The notes under the pieces were generated by a model. It was not told where the DNA came from. It made no database searches and saw only the letters and a program-made list of their open reading frames with translations. The translations under genes were made by a program, and so were the position numbers. A stretch of DNA of 64,000 nucleotides from Fusobacteria bacterium ZRK30 (GTDB taxonomy: Bacteria; Fusobacteriota; Fusobacteriia; Fusobacteriales; Fusobacteriaceae). The DNA is taken from assembly GCA_024628785.1 (NCBI GenBank), contig CP102404.1, positions 744,001-808,000 of the forward strand, in the 5' to 3' direction. Positions 8,893 to 17,844 of this stretch are shown piece by piece; position 1 is the first letter of the stretch, and every line of letters starts with the position of its first letter.

Positions 8893-9249
8893 ATGAGAGG
8901 AATCTTAGTAGTAGGACATGGAAGTAGAGTTTTAGAAGTAAATGAAAAATTTAAAGAATTGATTAAAATTTTAAGGGAAAGTACAGGAAAAGATGTCAGG
9001 GGAGCAAATTTAACTCTGGCTGACCCAAAACTAGAGGAAGTTATACGGTCTATGTACGCTGAGGGATTTAGAGAAATTACAGTAATTCCCTATTTCTTAT
9101 CTGATGGATCCCATGTTACAGAACATATTCCCAGAATTTTAAAAGAGATGGAATCAAGTTTGGAAAATTTAAGTTTTTTATTGGAGAGTTCATTATTACT
9201 TAATTCACTTGTAATAAAAGCTGTAGAGGAAAAGATTAATAATAATTAA
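8893..9249 (+). CDS. sirB: Short sirohydrochlorin ferrochelatase (CbiX/SirB type)
   Basis: A small chelatase of 118 residues. GILVVGHGSR near the N-terminus holds the first metal-binding histidine and SDGSHVTEHIP near residue 75 supplies the second histidine pair. It is the one-domain (CbiX-short) form, half the length of Bacillus SirB, and probably acts as a homodimer. GTG at 8884 directly follows the asrC stop, but AGGTG at 8882-8886 is correctly spaced for ATG 8893, which is preferred. Context next to asrC favours iron insertion (siroheme); cobalt cannot be excluded because a cobB gene lies at 21.8 kb. Confidence 0.88.
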   Translation: MRGILVVGHGSRVLEVNEKFKELIKILRESTGKDVRGANLTLADPKLEEVIRSMYAEGFREITVIPYFLSDGSHVTEHIPRILKEMESSLENLSFLLESSLLLNSLVIKAVEEKINNN

Positions 9250-9251
9250 GT

Positions 9252-9286
9252 AAAAAGCTCTAGTTTAAATACTGGAGCTTTTTTAT
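9252..9286 (+). terminator. Terminator of the FNT-asrABC-sirB operon
   Basis: AAAGCTCTAGT and ACTGGAGCTTT pair (one G-U) around a TTAAAT loop and are followed by a T-run. The 150 bases from here to the pepA promoter show no gene. Confidence 0.88.
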
Positions 9287-9443
9287 TATCTGGGAAATCA
9301 CATAAGTAAGCGGCGTCATTAAAATAGTAGTAAAATATAGAATTTTGAAATCAAATTTATAAATAAACGAATGGTTATAAACCCCCAAATTAGATCTATT
9401 AGATGCAACTTTACTTTTATTTTTATAATCATTACAATTTTAC

Positions 9444-9472
9444 TTGATTATACAGTTTAGATATACTATACT
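9444..9472 (+). promoter_or_regulatory. Sigma-70 promoter of pepA
   Basis: TTGATT (-35) and TATACT (-10) are separated by exactly 17 bases and stand 32 bases before the ATG of pepA. Confidence 0.7.
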
Positions 9473-9504
9473 AGGGATAGAGAAAATCAAAACTGGAGGG
9501 GATT

Positions 9505-10929
9505 ATGAATATTAACTTAGTAAAGGACTTTAACAAGATCTACGATGCATATGTAATGCCAAAATTCGAAGGAGAGGTACATATCTACGACGGATTAACC
9601 GATGAGGAAAAGATAGTTTTAGAAAGATTGATTGAAAAAAAAGAATTTACAGGTAAAAAGAAAACATCTATCAGCTGTGAATTGATGCATAAGGGAAAAT
9701 TAGTTAACATAACTTATATTGGTCTTGGGAAAAGAGATAAATTAAAGACCTATGATGTAATAGAAGCTTTCTACAAGGAACTTAAAGGTTTAGAGGGAGA
9801 TATCTTAATAGGAACTCATGGTGTAGAAGTTACCCAGGTAGTAGAAGCTGTACACTATGCTAAATATGATTTCAACAAATATAAAACAGATAAAAAAGAA
9901 AAGAAGGAATCTAGCTTTGATATCTTTGTAGAGGAAGATACAGATGCTATCTGTGAAGGGGTAGCTTTAGCAGAAGCAGTAATGTTAACCAGGGATCTGG
10001 TAAATGAACCTGCAAATGTTATTTTCCCTGAGAGCTTAGCCCATGAAGTTAAGGTATTAGGAGAAAAATATGAGTTTGAAGTAGAAATATTTGATGAAGA
10101 AAAAATTACAGAATTAAAGATGGAAGCATTTTTATCAGTAGCCAGAGCTGCTGAAAAAAGACCTAAGTTTATCGTTATGAGACACCTGGGAGACCCTTCA
10201 AACCCTACAGAGATCCATGGATTAGTAGGAAAGGGGTTAACATATGATACAGGTGGGTTATCATTAAAACCTAGTGCAGGAATGGCTAATATGAAAACAG
10301 ATATGGGAGGAGCTGCTACTGTTATAGGAGCTATGTGTGCTCTTTCTAGAATGAAAGTAAAGAAAAACATAGTAACTGTAGTCGCTGCGTGTGAAAACTC
10401 AATTGGAGGGAATGCTTATAGACCGGGAGATATCATTGGATCTATGGGAGGAAAAACTATAGAGGTAGATAATACAGATGCTGAAGGAAGATTAACTCTT
10501 ATTGATGCAGTACACTATATCATCAACCATGAGAATGTAAAGGAAGTAATAGATGTAGCTACACTTACAGGAGCAGTATTAGTGGCCCTGGGGATGTCTA
10601 CAACAGGTGTATTAGCAAATAATGACGAGATGTATAAAGACTTAGAGAGAGCTTCTGAGACAGCAGGTGAAAGAGTATGGAGATTACCTAACTTCCCTGA
10701 GTATAAGGAACTTTATAAATCTAAGATAGCTGACCTTAAAAATACAGGTGGAAGATTTGCCGGAAGTATCACAGCAGGAATGTTTATAGAGGAATTTGTA
10801 GGAGATACTCCTTGGATGCATCTTGATATTGCAGGAACATCATCTACAGATGCACCATATGGTTATTATGCTAATGGTGGTACCGGTCAAATAGTAAGAA
10901 CTCTTTATAATTATTATTTAAAGAAGTAG
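9505..10929 (+). CDS. pepA: M17-family leucyl aminopeptidase
   Basis: A cytoplasmic dizinc (or dimanganese) aminopeptidase of 474 residues that removes N-terminal residues from peptides. The M17 signature NTDAEGRLTL is intact, as are the metal and active-site blocks GLTYDTGGLSLKP and MKTDMGGAATV. CTGGAGGGG precedes ATG 9505. It forms its own transcription unit, with a promoter at 9444 and a terminator at 10961. The last 40 bases of the gene recur at 21.5 kb (see the repeat entries), which makes its 3' end a likely insertion point. Confidence 0.96.
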   Translation: MNINLVKDFNKIYDAYVMPKFEGEVHIYDGLTDEEKIVLERLIEKKEFTGKKKTSISCELMHKGKLVNITYIGLGKRDKLKTYDVIEAFYKELKGLEGDILIGTHGVEVTQVVEAVHYAKYDFNKYKTDKKEKKESSFDIFVEEDTDAICEGVALAEAVMLTRDLVNEPANVIFPESLAHEVKVLGEKYEFEVEIFDEEKITELKMEAFLSVARAAEKRPKFIVMRHLGDPSNPTEIHGLVGKGLTYDTGGLSLKPSAGMANMKTDMGGAATVIGAMCALSRMKVKKNIVTVVAACENSIGGNAYRPGDIIGSMGGKTIEVDNTDAEGRLTLIDAVHYIINHENVKEVIDVATLTGAVLVALGMSTTGVLANNDEMYKDLERASETAGERVWRLPNFPEYKELYKSKIADLKNTGGRFAGSITAGMFIEEFVGDTPWMHLDIAGTSSTDAPYGYYANGGTGQIVRTLYNYYLKK

Positions 10930-10940
10930 ATCAATAAGTT
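10889..10940 (+). repeat. Left direct repeat: 3' end of pepA
   Basis: These 52 bases cover the last 13 codons of pepA including the stop, plus 11 bases. They match 21519-21570 at about 46-47 of 52 positions (offset 10,630). The right copy still encodes IVKTLYNYYLKK and a stop, like the IVRTLYNYYLKK of pepA. The pattern suits an attachment-site or duplication scar bordering the 10.6-kb insert between the copies. Confidence 0.8.
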
Positions 10941-10960
10941 ATAAAAAATAAAAAAAAACG

Positions 10961-10998
10961 GCTTCCTATTTCATGATTTCATGATAGGAAGTTTTTTT
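10961..10998 (+). terminator. Terminator of pepA
   Basis: CTTCCTAT and ATAGGAAG close a long hairpin, with an inner CATGA/TCATG stem, followed by seven T. Confidence 0.85.
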
Positions 10999-11076
10999 GT
11001 TTTTAGGTATCTCATTATTTTAAAAGTTTTTACAATATTATCGTGATAATCAATCACTAAATTTATTTCAATTTTT

Positions 11077-11389
11077 TTATTTGGAATATAATCGTTCACT
11101 TATAATTTCATCTGCTTCTTTTTAACATATATTACTTTGGTCAAAATCAATTTCATGTTTTACTGTTGTACCATAAGTTTTTGTCCTAATATTTGCTGAT
11201 TTATTAAGTACAAGCAATTGTAGAATATTATTATTAATTCTATTTATATTAACTCCAATTCTTCTCGTCACTGTCTTCCCAAACATTTATGTATATCTCA
11301 TTTATTATAAAAAATATTTTGATTAAACGTTTCTTTTAAGTTGTTAAAATCTCGTTCTCTGTACTAATAGATACTGCTATTATTTTCAT
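11077..11389 (-). pseudogene. Decayed minus-strand gene of unknown function
   Basis: On the minus strand a reading frame starts at ATG 11389 (MKIIAVSISTENEIL), jumps frame at least once, and reads on through NEIYINVWEDSDEKNWS and NINRINNNILQLLVLNKSAN to EADEIISERLYSK and a stop at 11077. At least one in-frame stop and two frameshifts break it. I do not recognise the family. A good minus-strand promoter lies upstream at 11555-11583. The remaining bases between pepA and the autotransporter (11000-11076, 11390-11554) show nothing else. Confidence 0.45.
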
Positions 11390-11554
11390 TTTATTGACAT
11401 CCTAATATTTGTAATAGAGATGTTAATATTAAATGATTTCTAGAAGATTTTAATAGTTTTTATTTTGCATAGGCAACGTGCTTTATTTATTTCACACATA
11501 GGAAAAATACAGAACTCTTCCCTCTTTCTTTTATTATTTATAGTAAAAACCTCT

Positions 11555-11583
11555 ATTATACCAAAAATAAATAAAAAAAACAA
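11555..11583 (-). promoter_or_regulatory. Minus-strand promoter, repeat copy C
   Basis: Read on the minus strand: TTGTTT, 17 bases, TATAAT. The same arrangement with closely similar spacer sequence occurs at 25906-25934 and 62737-62765. Here it faces away from the autotransporter and towards the decayed gene at 11077-11389. Confidence 0.65.
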
Positions 11584-11670
11584 TTAAAGCTGGTAGAACT
11601 ATTGAGCACATTTATAGTTTACAATCAAGAGTACAAGTTTTATACAAAAAAATTTGGGAGAGTGAGGAAC

Positions 11671-14600
11671 ATGAAAAGGAATAACGAAAATGCACTAAAA
11701 CGTTTTTTAAAGAGAAAAATACGAATAACAGAAGCAATAGTAGTTACCTTCTTAATAGCAGGGACTACAACCTATAGTGAAAGATTTGTAATCGATGAAA
11801 GTAACAGCCCAGAAGATGGAATATTTACTGTTACATCTGAGGAGATCTATAATGGTGGGATAGACATAAAGGTTCCCAATATAACATTAAATAATAATGG
11901 AAATATTATTACTACATTAGGTTTTGACGCTACATATATCAGTACTGGTTTTAGAGCAGAAAATCAAAGAAATGGAGTATATACAACAGCAGAAAATGTT
12001 GAAATAAATAATAATGGAATAATAAAAGGGAATACTGATATCACTATTTCTTTACCTGAATCAGGAAGGGGTCAAACAAGTCTTGAAATTAAATCTTCTT
12101 CTAATGGAGTATACGGGAATGTAGGAGAAAACAGAGGTCTTATAATGGGAAGGTTAAATGTAAAAACAAGTGGATCACCCTATTGTTCGCATGCATATTT
12201 AGACTCAAACTTATCTGGAAATGGAGTCTATGGAAACGTAGGAAAAAATAGAGGTACAATAATTGGAGAGCTTAATGTTGTTACTGGAGTTTCGACTACA
12301 TCATCAATCTCAAATTTAGATTACTCTGGAAATGGAATTTATGGAAATGTAGAAGAAAATACTGGACTTATAAGAGGTTTAGTAAATATTAACACTGGTG
12401 ATTCAAAAGGTAGTGCAAGGAGCTCTGGAGAGAGTAGTACTAATGGAGTTTTTGGAGATATTAATAATAATAGTGGAGTTATAATTGGAGAGCTCAATGA
12501 AACCACTGGTAATTCAACATCAAATACATATTTAACTGCGGATTCAAGTGCAAATTTAAGATACTCTGTAAATGGAGTTTATGGAAATGTAGGAGAAAAC
12601 ACTGGACTTATAAAAAGTTTAATAAATACTACTACTGGTAATTCTTTATCATCGTCATCGTCATCGTCAGTGTCCTCAAAGGCAGCTAATGTAAACAGTG
12701 GAAATGGGATCCTTGGAGACGTAGGAGAAAATAGTGGAGTTATAATAAATAAGATGTACCTTAGTAGTGGTAACTCAAATAAGAATAACATTTCTATAAA
12801 TTATTCAGGTAATGGTGTATATGGAAATCTTCAAAAAAATAGTGGGGTTATAGAAAGTAAACTTCATTTAGTTAGTGGATTATCATCAAGTAATTCTTCA
12901 GCTAGTTCTTCTGTATTTGCTCGTTTTTCAGGGAATAGTGTATATAAAAAAGTTGAAGAAAACAATGGAGTTTTAGATAATATGCAAGAACATATTTCTT
13001 CCTCATACTCAACAATCCAATATTCAAATAATGGTGTGTATGAAGGAATAAATAATAATAGTGGTCTTATCAAAAGTATGTTTAAAGCAACTACCAGTGA
13101 TTCTCCTCTAGGAGACGAGTCATATTCAAGTTTATATTTAACTAGCAATGGTGTACGTAAAGAGATAGGAACTAACAATGGACTTATAAGTGGTATATCC
13201 CACGCTAGTATCGGTGATTCATCAAATTCATACTCATCAGTAATGTTATCTAGTAATGGAGTCTATGGCGAGGTAGAAACTAATAATGGAAGTATAACAG
13301 GGATAAACATAGCAGATACAGGAAATTACTCTAAAGATGGTGATGTTACTCTTTTAAAAGACTATAAAAAAATCAACTTTTCAGGTAATGGTATCGCTTT
13401 TAGTAAATATACTAAAAATATGAAGAATACTGGATTAGTTGCAGGAAGCGAAAGTGCTATAGCTATAAAAAATAGTGATTCTCTTACTGGAAGTATCACT
13501 AACTATGGTATCTTAGCAGGACGGGAGATTATAGGAGATGGTACAGAGATTATCGCCTATGATAGACCTACAGATGAGATAAGGGATTATGGTAATTATC
13601 AAGGATTATCTAAAGTTGAACTTAGTGAAAATCAATATAAAAATTATGGAATAGAGATTCAGTTTGAAGATGTTTTTAGTGATGAAGACAGAACCAACGA
13701 TAATGAGAGAACTATCGGTGAAATAACTAATGGTTCTGGAGGGACATTTGATATTGATGGAACTAGTTATACTGTTTTAAATACAGAGATCGATACTAGC
13801 GGTACTGATAGTTACAAAGTAGTAGATGTTGATACAGCATATGATAATCATATAATAAATGGTGCAGGAGTTGGTACTGGAGTTATTACACTGGAAGATA
13901 CTAATGTTACACTAAATAACTCTATAGTTAATGGATATGAAAAAGCAGTTACACTAAGTGAAGGTTCTAAATTAGTAGCTAGAGACACTATCTTTAATGG
14001 AGGAGGAATAGGGACTCCTGATGACAGAAGTGATGATATCTTCACCTACAGGAATATTATAGAGGGAGATAATACAAGTAACACTATTGAACTTTCAGGT
14101 AATTCAATAATAAATGGAATAATTGATCTTAAAGAAGGAGATGATATAGTTACTATAAAAGACAACACTATATTAAATGGAAATGTAATTTTAGGTGCAG
14201 GAAAGGACACAATGGTAGTTTCTACTGATTCACAAATAAATAATGATGTCTATGGTGGTCAAGGAGATGATATCCTCAAATTAGGAGACCTTCCTATAAG
14301 CCAAAATCCGTTATTAAAAACAACAGTAAATGAAAGATCACTAAATATCTATCATACTATTAGTGATTTTGAAAACCTAAATATAGAAGGATCAGTAACT
14401 TTATATGAGACAGCTAAGGTAGAAGGGGGAGAAAGTATCCATATAGAGAAAAACAGCAGTCTTAATCTAAGGGTAGACCCTACAAAAACAGATGACGATG
14501 ACAAAGTCATAGGGCATGCATTATATGATAGTGGAGCGACAATCACTGGAGAATCAGCAGCAGGGTTGTCTATTGAGGATGATACAAATAAAGGTGTTCT

Positions 14601-16059
14601 AAATCTAGTTACCAATGGATTGGGAGGTGGAGCTATTATCTCTATGGGCAATACCACTTTAGATAATAAATTATATGTGAGAACAGATTCAATTCTATGT
14701 AGAGCTCAGGTAGATGGTAGTGATGTAACAGTAGTAGTAGGAGATGGATTAGACTGGGTATTTGGTGAACCAGAATTTGTAAGACCGGGAGTAGACCCAA
14801 TAGATCCCACTGATCCAGTAGACCCAACTGATCCTATTGACCCTCCTACTGATCCTATTGATCCAGATAAACCAACAGTTCCAGAATGGGCAATAGGTAG
14901 TCACTATGAGAAGATAGATTTAATATATAAAAGTGCATTTTCTAGTGATGATTCAGGTCTTATTATAGACGCTCTTTATCCTACAGTTAATATAAATGAT
15001 AAATCTCAAGATGAAGCAGGGGAAAATTTATTAGTGCTCCTAAACGATATCTTTATGGCAAATCCATATGGTTATGCAGCGAGAACTTCTAAAGACAGTA
15101 TGGGTCTTTTTAACGAGATGGTCCTTAACAACCCATTCAGAGCCAATGAAGGAAACTGGATGATCTACGGCGGGCTGACATTTGGAGGAGACGATTATGA
15201 TTCAGGGTACAAAAACCATATAAAGGGCAGTTATTATGGATTTGATGATTATGGTATAGATATTAATACAGATAGTGATATATACGGAGGATATGCTCTT
15301 GCAGAATACGGACTAAGTAAGGATACATCTATTGGGTTCATTGCAGGAGGAGCAAATAGTAATACAAGTATATCTAATGGGTCAAAGATAGATGGAGATA
15401 GTATCTATGTAGGAGGGTATACAAAAACAGAGAAAAACAACTTTAGATTAATAGCGGGATTAGGATATCAATATGGAGATTACGATACAATCAGGGTAGC
15501 AGGAAACAGCTATCAAAGTAACAAATATGAAGAGGAGATATCAACAAATGGATTTACAGCATATGCAGGATTGACTTATGACTATGCAATAAATGATAAA
15601 TGGTCGTTAGAACCAAAAGTTAATTTGTCTTATGCCAGAATAAGTCAAGAATCAGTAGAAGAAGAGGGCGCTCTGAGTATAGAAACAGATAAAGAGTCAT
15701 TTAATTATGTAGATACAGAGTTAGGAATGGATTTAGTAAGAAACATTCCATTTGAAGATGGAGAGGGAAAAGTTAAATTAGGAGTATCTTACGTTTATGC
15801 TTTAGATGGCAGTGATAATGATTATGTAACCGGAAGATTTCAGGGAGGATCGGATTTTGATATCTTAGTACCAGAAAGGGAAAAGGGAACAATAAAGATA
15901 AAGGGATCTTTTGATGTAGAGCATAATAATGGAGTAATCTATAGTGTAGGAGGAGGATATCTTCCTAGTGAAAATAGAGATGAATATTATATGAGTCTGG
16001 GAATGGGATTTAAGTTTAATGATATAGGAGATTTTATCCCAACCGGGGTTAATAACTAG
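11671..16059 (+). CDS. Large autotransporter (type Va) with NGVYGNV repeats
   Basis: An open frame begins at TTG 11602, but ATG 11671 (after GGGAGAG) gives the typical fusobacterial extended signal peptide KRFLKRKIRITEAIVVTFLIAG; about 1462 residues. The passenger carries about eleven ~40-residue repeats of the form NGVYGNVGENxGLIxGxxNxxTG (12100-13330), then a beta-helix-like section. A Pro-Asp-rich linker of DPIDPTDP type (14790-14875) leads to a ~270-residue barrel ending GMGFKF. The chain then runs 14 residues further to a TAG that cuts off an OmpA-like tail. It is probably surface-exposed and adhesive. The cargo function is unknown. Confidence 0.9.
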   Translation: MKRNNENALKRFLKRKIRITEAIVVTFLIAGTTTYSERFVIDESNSPEDGIFTVTSEEIYNGGIDIKVPNITLNNNGNIITTLGFDATYISTGFRAENQRNGVYTTAENVEINNNGIIKGNTDITISLPESGRGQTSLEIKSSSNGVYGNVGENRGLIMGRLNVKTSGSPYCSHAYLDSNLSGNGVYGNVGKNRGTIIGELNVVTGVSTTSSISNLDYSGNGIYGNVEENTGLIRGLVNINTGDSKGSARSSGESSTNGVFGDINNNSGVIIGELNETTGNSTSNTYLTADSSANLRYSVNGVYGNVGENTGLIKSLINTTTGNSLSSSSSSSVSSKAANVNSGNGILGDVGENSGVIINKMYLSSGNSNKNNISINYSGNGVYGNLQKNSGVIESKLHLVSGLSSSNSSASSSVFARFSGNSVYKKVEENNGVLDNMQEHISSSYSTIQYSNNGVYEGINNNSGLIKSMFKATTSDSPLGDESYSSLYLTSNGVRKEIGTNNGLISGISHASIGDSSNSYSSVMLSSNGVYGEVETNNGSITGINIADTGNYSKDGDVTLLKDYKKINFSGNGIAFSKYTKNMKNTGLVAGSESAIAIKNSDSLTGSITNYGILAGREIIGDGTEIIAYDRPTDEIRDYGNYQGLSKVELSENQYKNYGIEIQFEDVFSDEDRTNDNERTIGEITNGSGGTFDIDGTSYTVLNTEIDTSGTDSYKVVDVDTAYDNHIINGAGVGTGVITLEDTNVTLNNSIVNGYEKAVTLSEGSKLVARDTIFNGGGIGTPDDRSDDIFTYRNIIEGDNTSNTIELSGNSIINGIIDLKEGDDIVTIKDNTILNGNVILGAGKDTMVVSTDSQINNDVYGGQGDDILKLGDLPISQNPLLKTTVNERSLNIYHTISDFENLNIEGSVTLYETAKVEGGESIHIEKNSSLNLRVDPTKTDDDDKVIGHALYDSGATITGESAAGLSIEDDTNKGVLNLVTNGLGGGAIISMGNTTLDNKLYVRTDSILCRAQVDGSDVTVVVGDGLDWVFGEPEFVRPGVDPIDPTDPVDPTDPIDPPTDPIDPDKPTVPEWAIGSHYEKIDLIYKSAFSSDDSGLIIDALYPTVNINDKSQDEAGENLLVLLNDIFMANPYGYAARTSKDSMGLFNEMVLNNPFRANEGNWMIYGGLTFGGDDYDSGYKNHIKGSYYGFDDYGIDINTDSDIYGGYALAEYGLSKDTSIGFIAGGANSNTSISNGSKIDGDSIYVGGYTKTEKNNFRLIAGLGYQYGDYDTIRVAGNSYQSNKYEEEISTNGFTAYAGLTYDYAINDKWSLEPKVNLSYARISQESVEEEGALSIETDKESFNYVDTELGMDLVRNIPFEDGEGKVKLGVSYVYALDGSDNDYVTGRFQGGSDFDILVPEREKGTIKIKGSFDVEHNNGVIYSVGGGYLPSENRDEYYMSLGMGFKFNDIGDFIPTGVNN
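12640..12680 (+). repeat. Short tandem repeat (ATCGTC) in the autotransporter passenger
   Basis: Three to four near-perfect copies of the hexamer ATCGTC encode a serine run in the spacer between two NGVYGNV repeats. Gain or loss of units keeps the frame, so slippage would change passenger length and not switch the gene off. Confidence 0.6.
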
Positions 16060-16299
16060 CTAAATGTAAAACAAGGGGTGGATAAAAGAGCTTTGGAGAT
16101 ACAAAAGAAGGCATTAATGGAAGTAAAGGTAACAGGCCATACAGATAGTACAGGATCGGATGCTTTTAATAAAAAATTATCCTTAAAAAGAGCAGAACCA
16201 GCTAAATCAAGGTTATCAAAAATCCTGCCGGAAGTAGAAATTATAACAAAGGGAGAAGGAGCTGACTAGCCTCTAGAGCAACAACACTTATTATATTAA
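16060..16299 (+). pseudogene. OmpA-like peptidoglycan-binding domain, severed from the autotransporter
   Basis: In the same frame as the autotransporter and directly after its TAG stop, the sequence reads VKVTGHTDSTGSDAFNKKLS and LKRAEPAKSRLSKILPEV, the core of an OmpA C-terminal domain. It ends GEGAD followed by a second TAG, then PLEQQ. At 61606 a related relic has CAG (Gln) in place of that TAG, which shows that both stops probably arose from Gln codons. GTG 16078 could only start a truncated 63-residue product. The parent was therefore probably a barrel-OmpA fusion. Confidence 0.75.
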
Positions 16300-16323
16300 T
16301 TTTTAGTGATATGGTTATTAAAT

Positions 16324-16345
16324 ATATTGATATTATGATCAATAT
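16324..16345. promoter_or_regulatory. Palindrome before the zinc-ribbon gene
   Basis: ATATTGAT and ATCAATAT are perfect 8-base arms around ATTATG, ending 4 bases before the GGGGGG ribosome site of the gene at 16361. It could be an operator or a small translational hairpin. Confidence 0.35.
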
Positions 16346-16360
16346 AAAGGGGGGATTCAC

Positions 16361-16711
16361 ATGGGGCGAGAGTTAGATTTGATTCTGAGTTTAAGACATG
16401 AATTTACAAAAAATCAAGAAGAGTTTAGAGGGAATAAAAAGGAAAAAATAAATAACTTTTATAATCTATTGGATGAGTTAGAGAAAACTATAAAAATTTT
16501 ATTAAAAAATAATTTTATAGGGGAACACAAAAAACGAGACGTATTAAAGAAGGAGGGTTCGATGAAAAAAGAAAAAGAAATTAAGTGTTTAAAATGTAAA
16601 AAAATATTTAAAACAGAAGTTGATTCTCTAGGAGTACCGTATAAAAAAATATGTCCAAATTGTAAAAAAAGTAAAATTGATTATGAGAGAGGAATTTTAT
16701 CCAAAGTTTAA
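16361..16711 (+). CDS. Small two-part protein with C-terminal zinc ribbon
   Basis: The frame encodes 116 residues. Residues 1-66 are charged and helical with no recognised domain. Residues 68-116 form a zinc ribbon with two CxxC knuckles: CLKCKKIFKTEVDSLGVPYK and ICPNCKK. A second strong ribosome site (AAGGAGGG, 16549-16557) stands before an in-frame ATG at 16562, so the 49-residue ribbon may also be made alone. A minus-strand microprotein at 40623-40793 matches only that part, which supports the internal start. It is probably nucleic-acid- or protein-binding; the function is unknown. Confidence 0.65.
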   Translation: MGRELDLILSLRHEFTKNQEEFRGNKKEKINNFYNLLDELEKTIKILLKNNFIGEHKKRDVLKKEGSMKKEKEIKCLKCKKIFKTEVDSLGVPYKKICPNCKKSKIDYERGILSKV

Positions 16712-16789
16712 CTTGAATTTTGTTCAAAATTGACTTGGGCGTGCATTTTATTGTATGTAATATGCATCCTAAACATAGGAGGGTTAAAT

Positions 16790-17311
16790 TTGAAAGAAGA
16801 GAAAGAAGAGTTAATTAAAAGTATTTTTAATTTAATGACAGATAGAGAAAAGGATATTTTCTATCAATTAGATAGTGATAATATTCATTTTCTTAAAGAA
16901 ATAGGGAAATTTCACGATAATATAGACTTAGTTGTAAAAGCTAAAGGAGTTTTAAAGAAAGAAAGATTTAAAAAAAAAGCTTTGAAAAAATTGAAAGAAT
17001 CATCGAAAGAAATTTATATGACAGTTAAACCTTCGGTAGAAACCTATGTTTTCCACCTTTTACTTGATTGTATAATCAGAATTGGTTATTTGCTAGAATA
17101 CAAAAGTAAAATTTCAGAAGGAGGAGAAAACAAAAATATAAAACTATGGAGTTTCAAAGTTAAAAAAAGTATCTTAAAAAAATCAAAATCTATTGACACT
17201 AGATGTTCAAATTTTTTAAGTTCAATAATTAAATATAATGATATGGTTATTAACAATGATATTTTAGAAAAACAAATCAGTGATTCTAAGAATACAGGAA
17301 CTTCAAACTGA
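16790..17311 (+). CDS. Hypothetical charged helical protein (first part of a frameshifted pair)
   Basis: TTG 16790 follows AGGAGGG (16777-16783) with 6-base spacing, giving 173 residues; the open frame begins earlier at 16730 without a ribosome site. The product is rich in Lys, Glu and Ile, has no signal peptide, and matches nothing I recognise. The C-terminal 12 residues (SDSKNTGTSN) look out of frame. The next frame over continues a plausible helix (LRIQELQTDIEIKYL) without a start codon, so this and 17280-17663 were probably one gene of about 290 residues. Confidence 0.55.
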   Translation: MKEEKEELIKSIFNLMTDREKDIFYQLDSDNIHFLKEIGKFHDNIDLVVKAKGVLKKERFKKKALKKLKESSKEIYMTVKPSVETYVFHLLLDCIIRIGYLLEYKSKISEGGENKNIKLWSFKVKKSILKKSKSIDTRCSNFLSSIIKYNDMVINNDILEKQISDSKNTGTSN

Positions 17312-17663
17312 TATAGAAATAAAATACCTACATAAAGAATATGATTCTTTAAGAGAAATAATGAAACTAGCTATTTTAGGTTCTATTTGTATGGATAAAT
17401 TAGAATTCAAATATAATAAAAAGGAACTCAAAGAATTCAAATATAATTTTTCTAGAATCAAAACTTTTGTACAAGAACTAAAAGAAGAATTAAAGGTTTT
17501 TGATCTTTTGTTTAATTGTGGGAAATACAAGGCGTTAGTCTTAACATCATTTTTAAAAGGAAATGAAAAAATGACTCATGAAAGTATTGAAAGTTATTTA
17601 GAATATTTAATTTGGATAGATAAAAAAGGCAAATTAGATGAAGAATATAAACTTATTTCATAA
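17280..17663 (+). pseudogene. Continuation of the preceding hypothetical protein in another frame
   Basis: The open frame of 127 residues overlaps the end of 16790-17311 and begins with ATT, with no ribosome site. Composition and helix content match the upstream part. The first ATG is about 80 bases in and is unsupported by a Shine-Dalgarno sequence. A single-base indel near 17270-17285 would join the two. The 180 bases that follow, up to 17844, show no gene. Confidence 0.5.
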
Positions 17664-17844
17664 CATAAGATTCGTAATGGAATTTTTTATCGTATTAAGA
17701 AAAACAATGGATTATTGTTTAGTTTCAAGAATGATGACTCTCTAAAATTTTATTTTTTGTAATACTTATAGATGAGATAATCTATTTTGGGGAATTAGCA
17801 GTAGAATAAAAATTATTTAAATTATATTTTATCAGGAGGAAACA

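Noticed and set aside
11602-11670. N-terminal extension of the autotransporter from TTG 11602
   Set aside because: It has no ribosome site and would place 23 residues before a typical extended signal peptide.
16057-16269. Stop-codon recoding (TAG read as Gln)
   Set aside because: Many intact genes here end in TAG (e.g. asrC, hemL, pepA), so TAG is an ordinary stop; the OmpA tail is a pseudogene.
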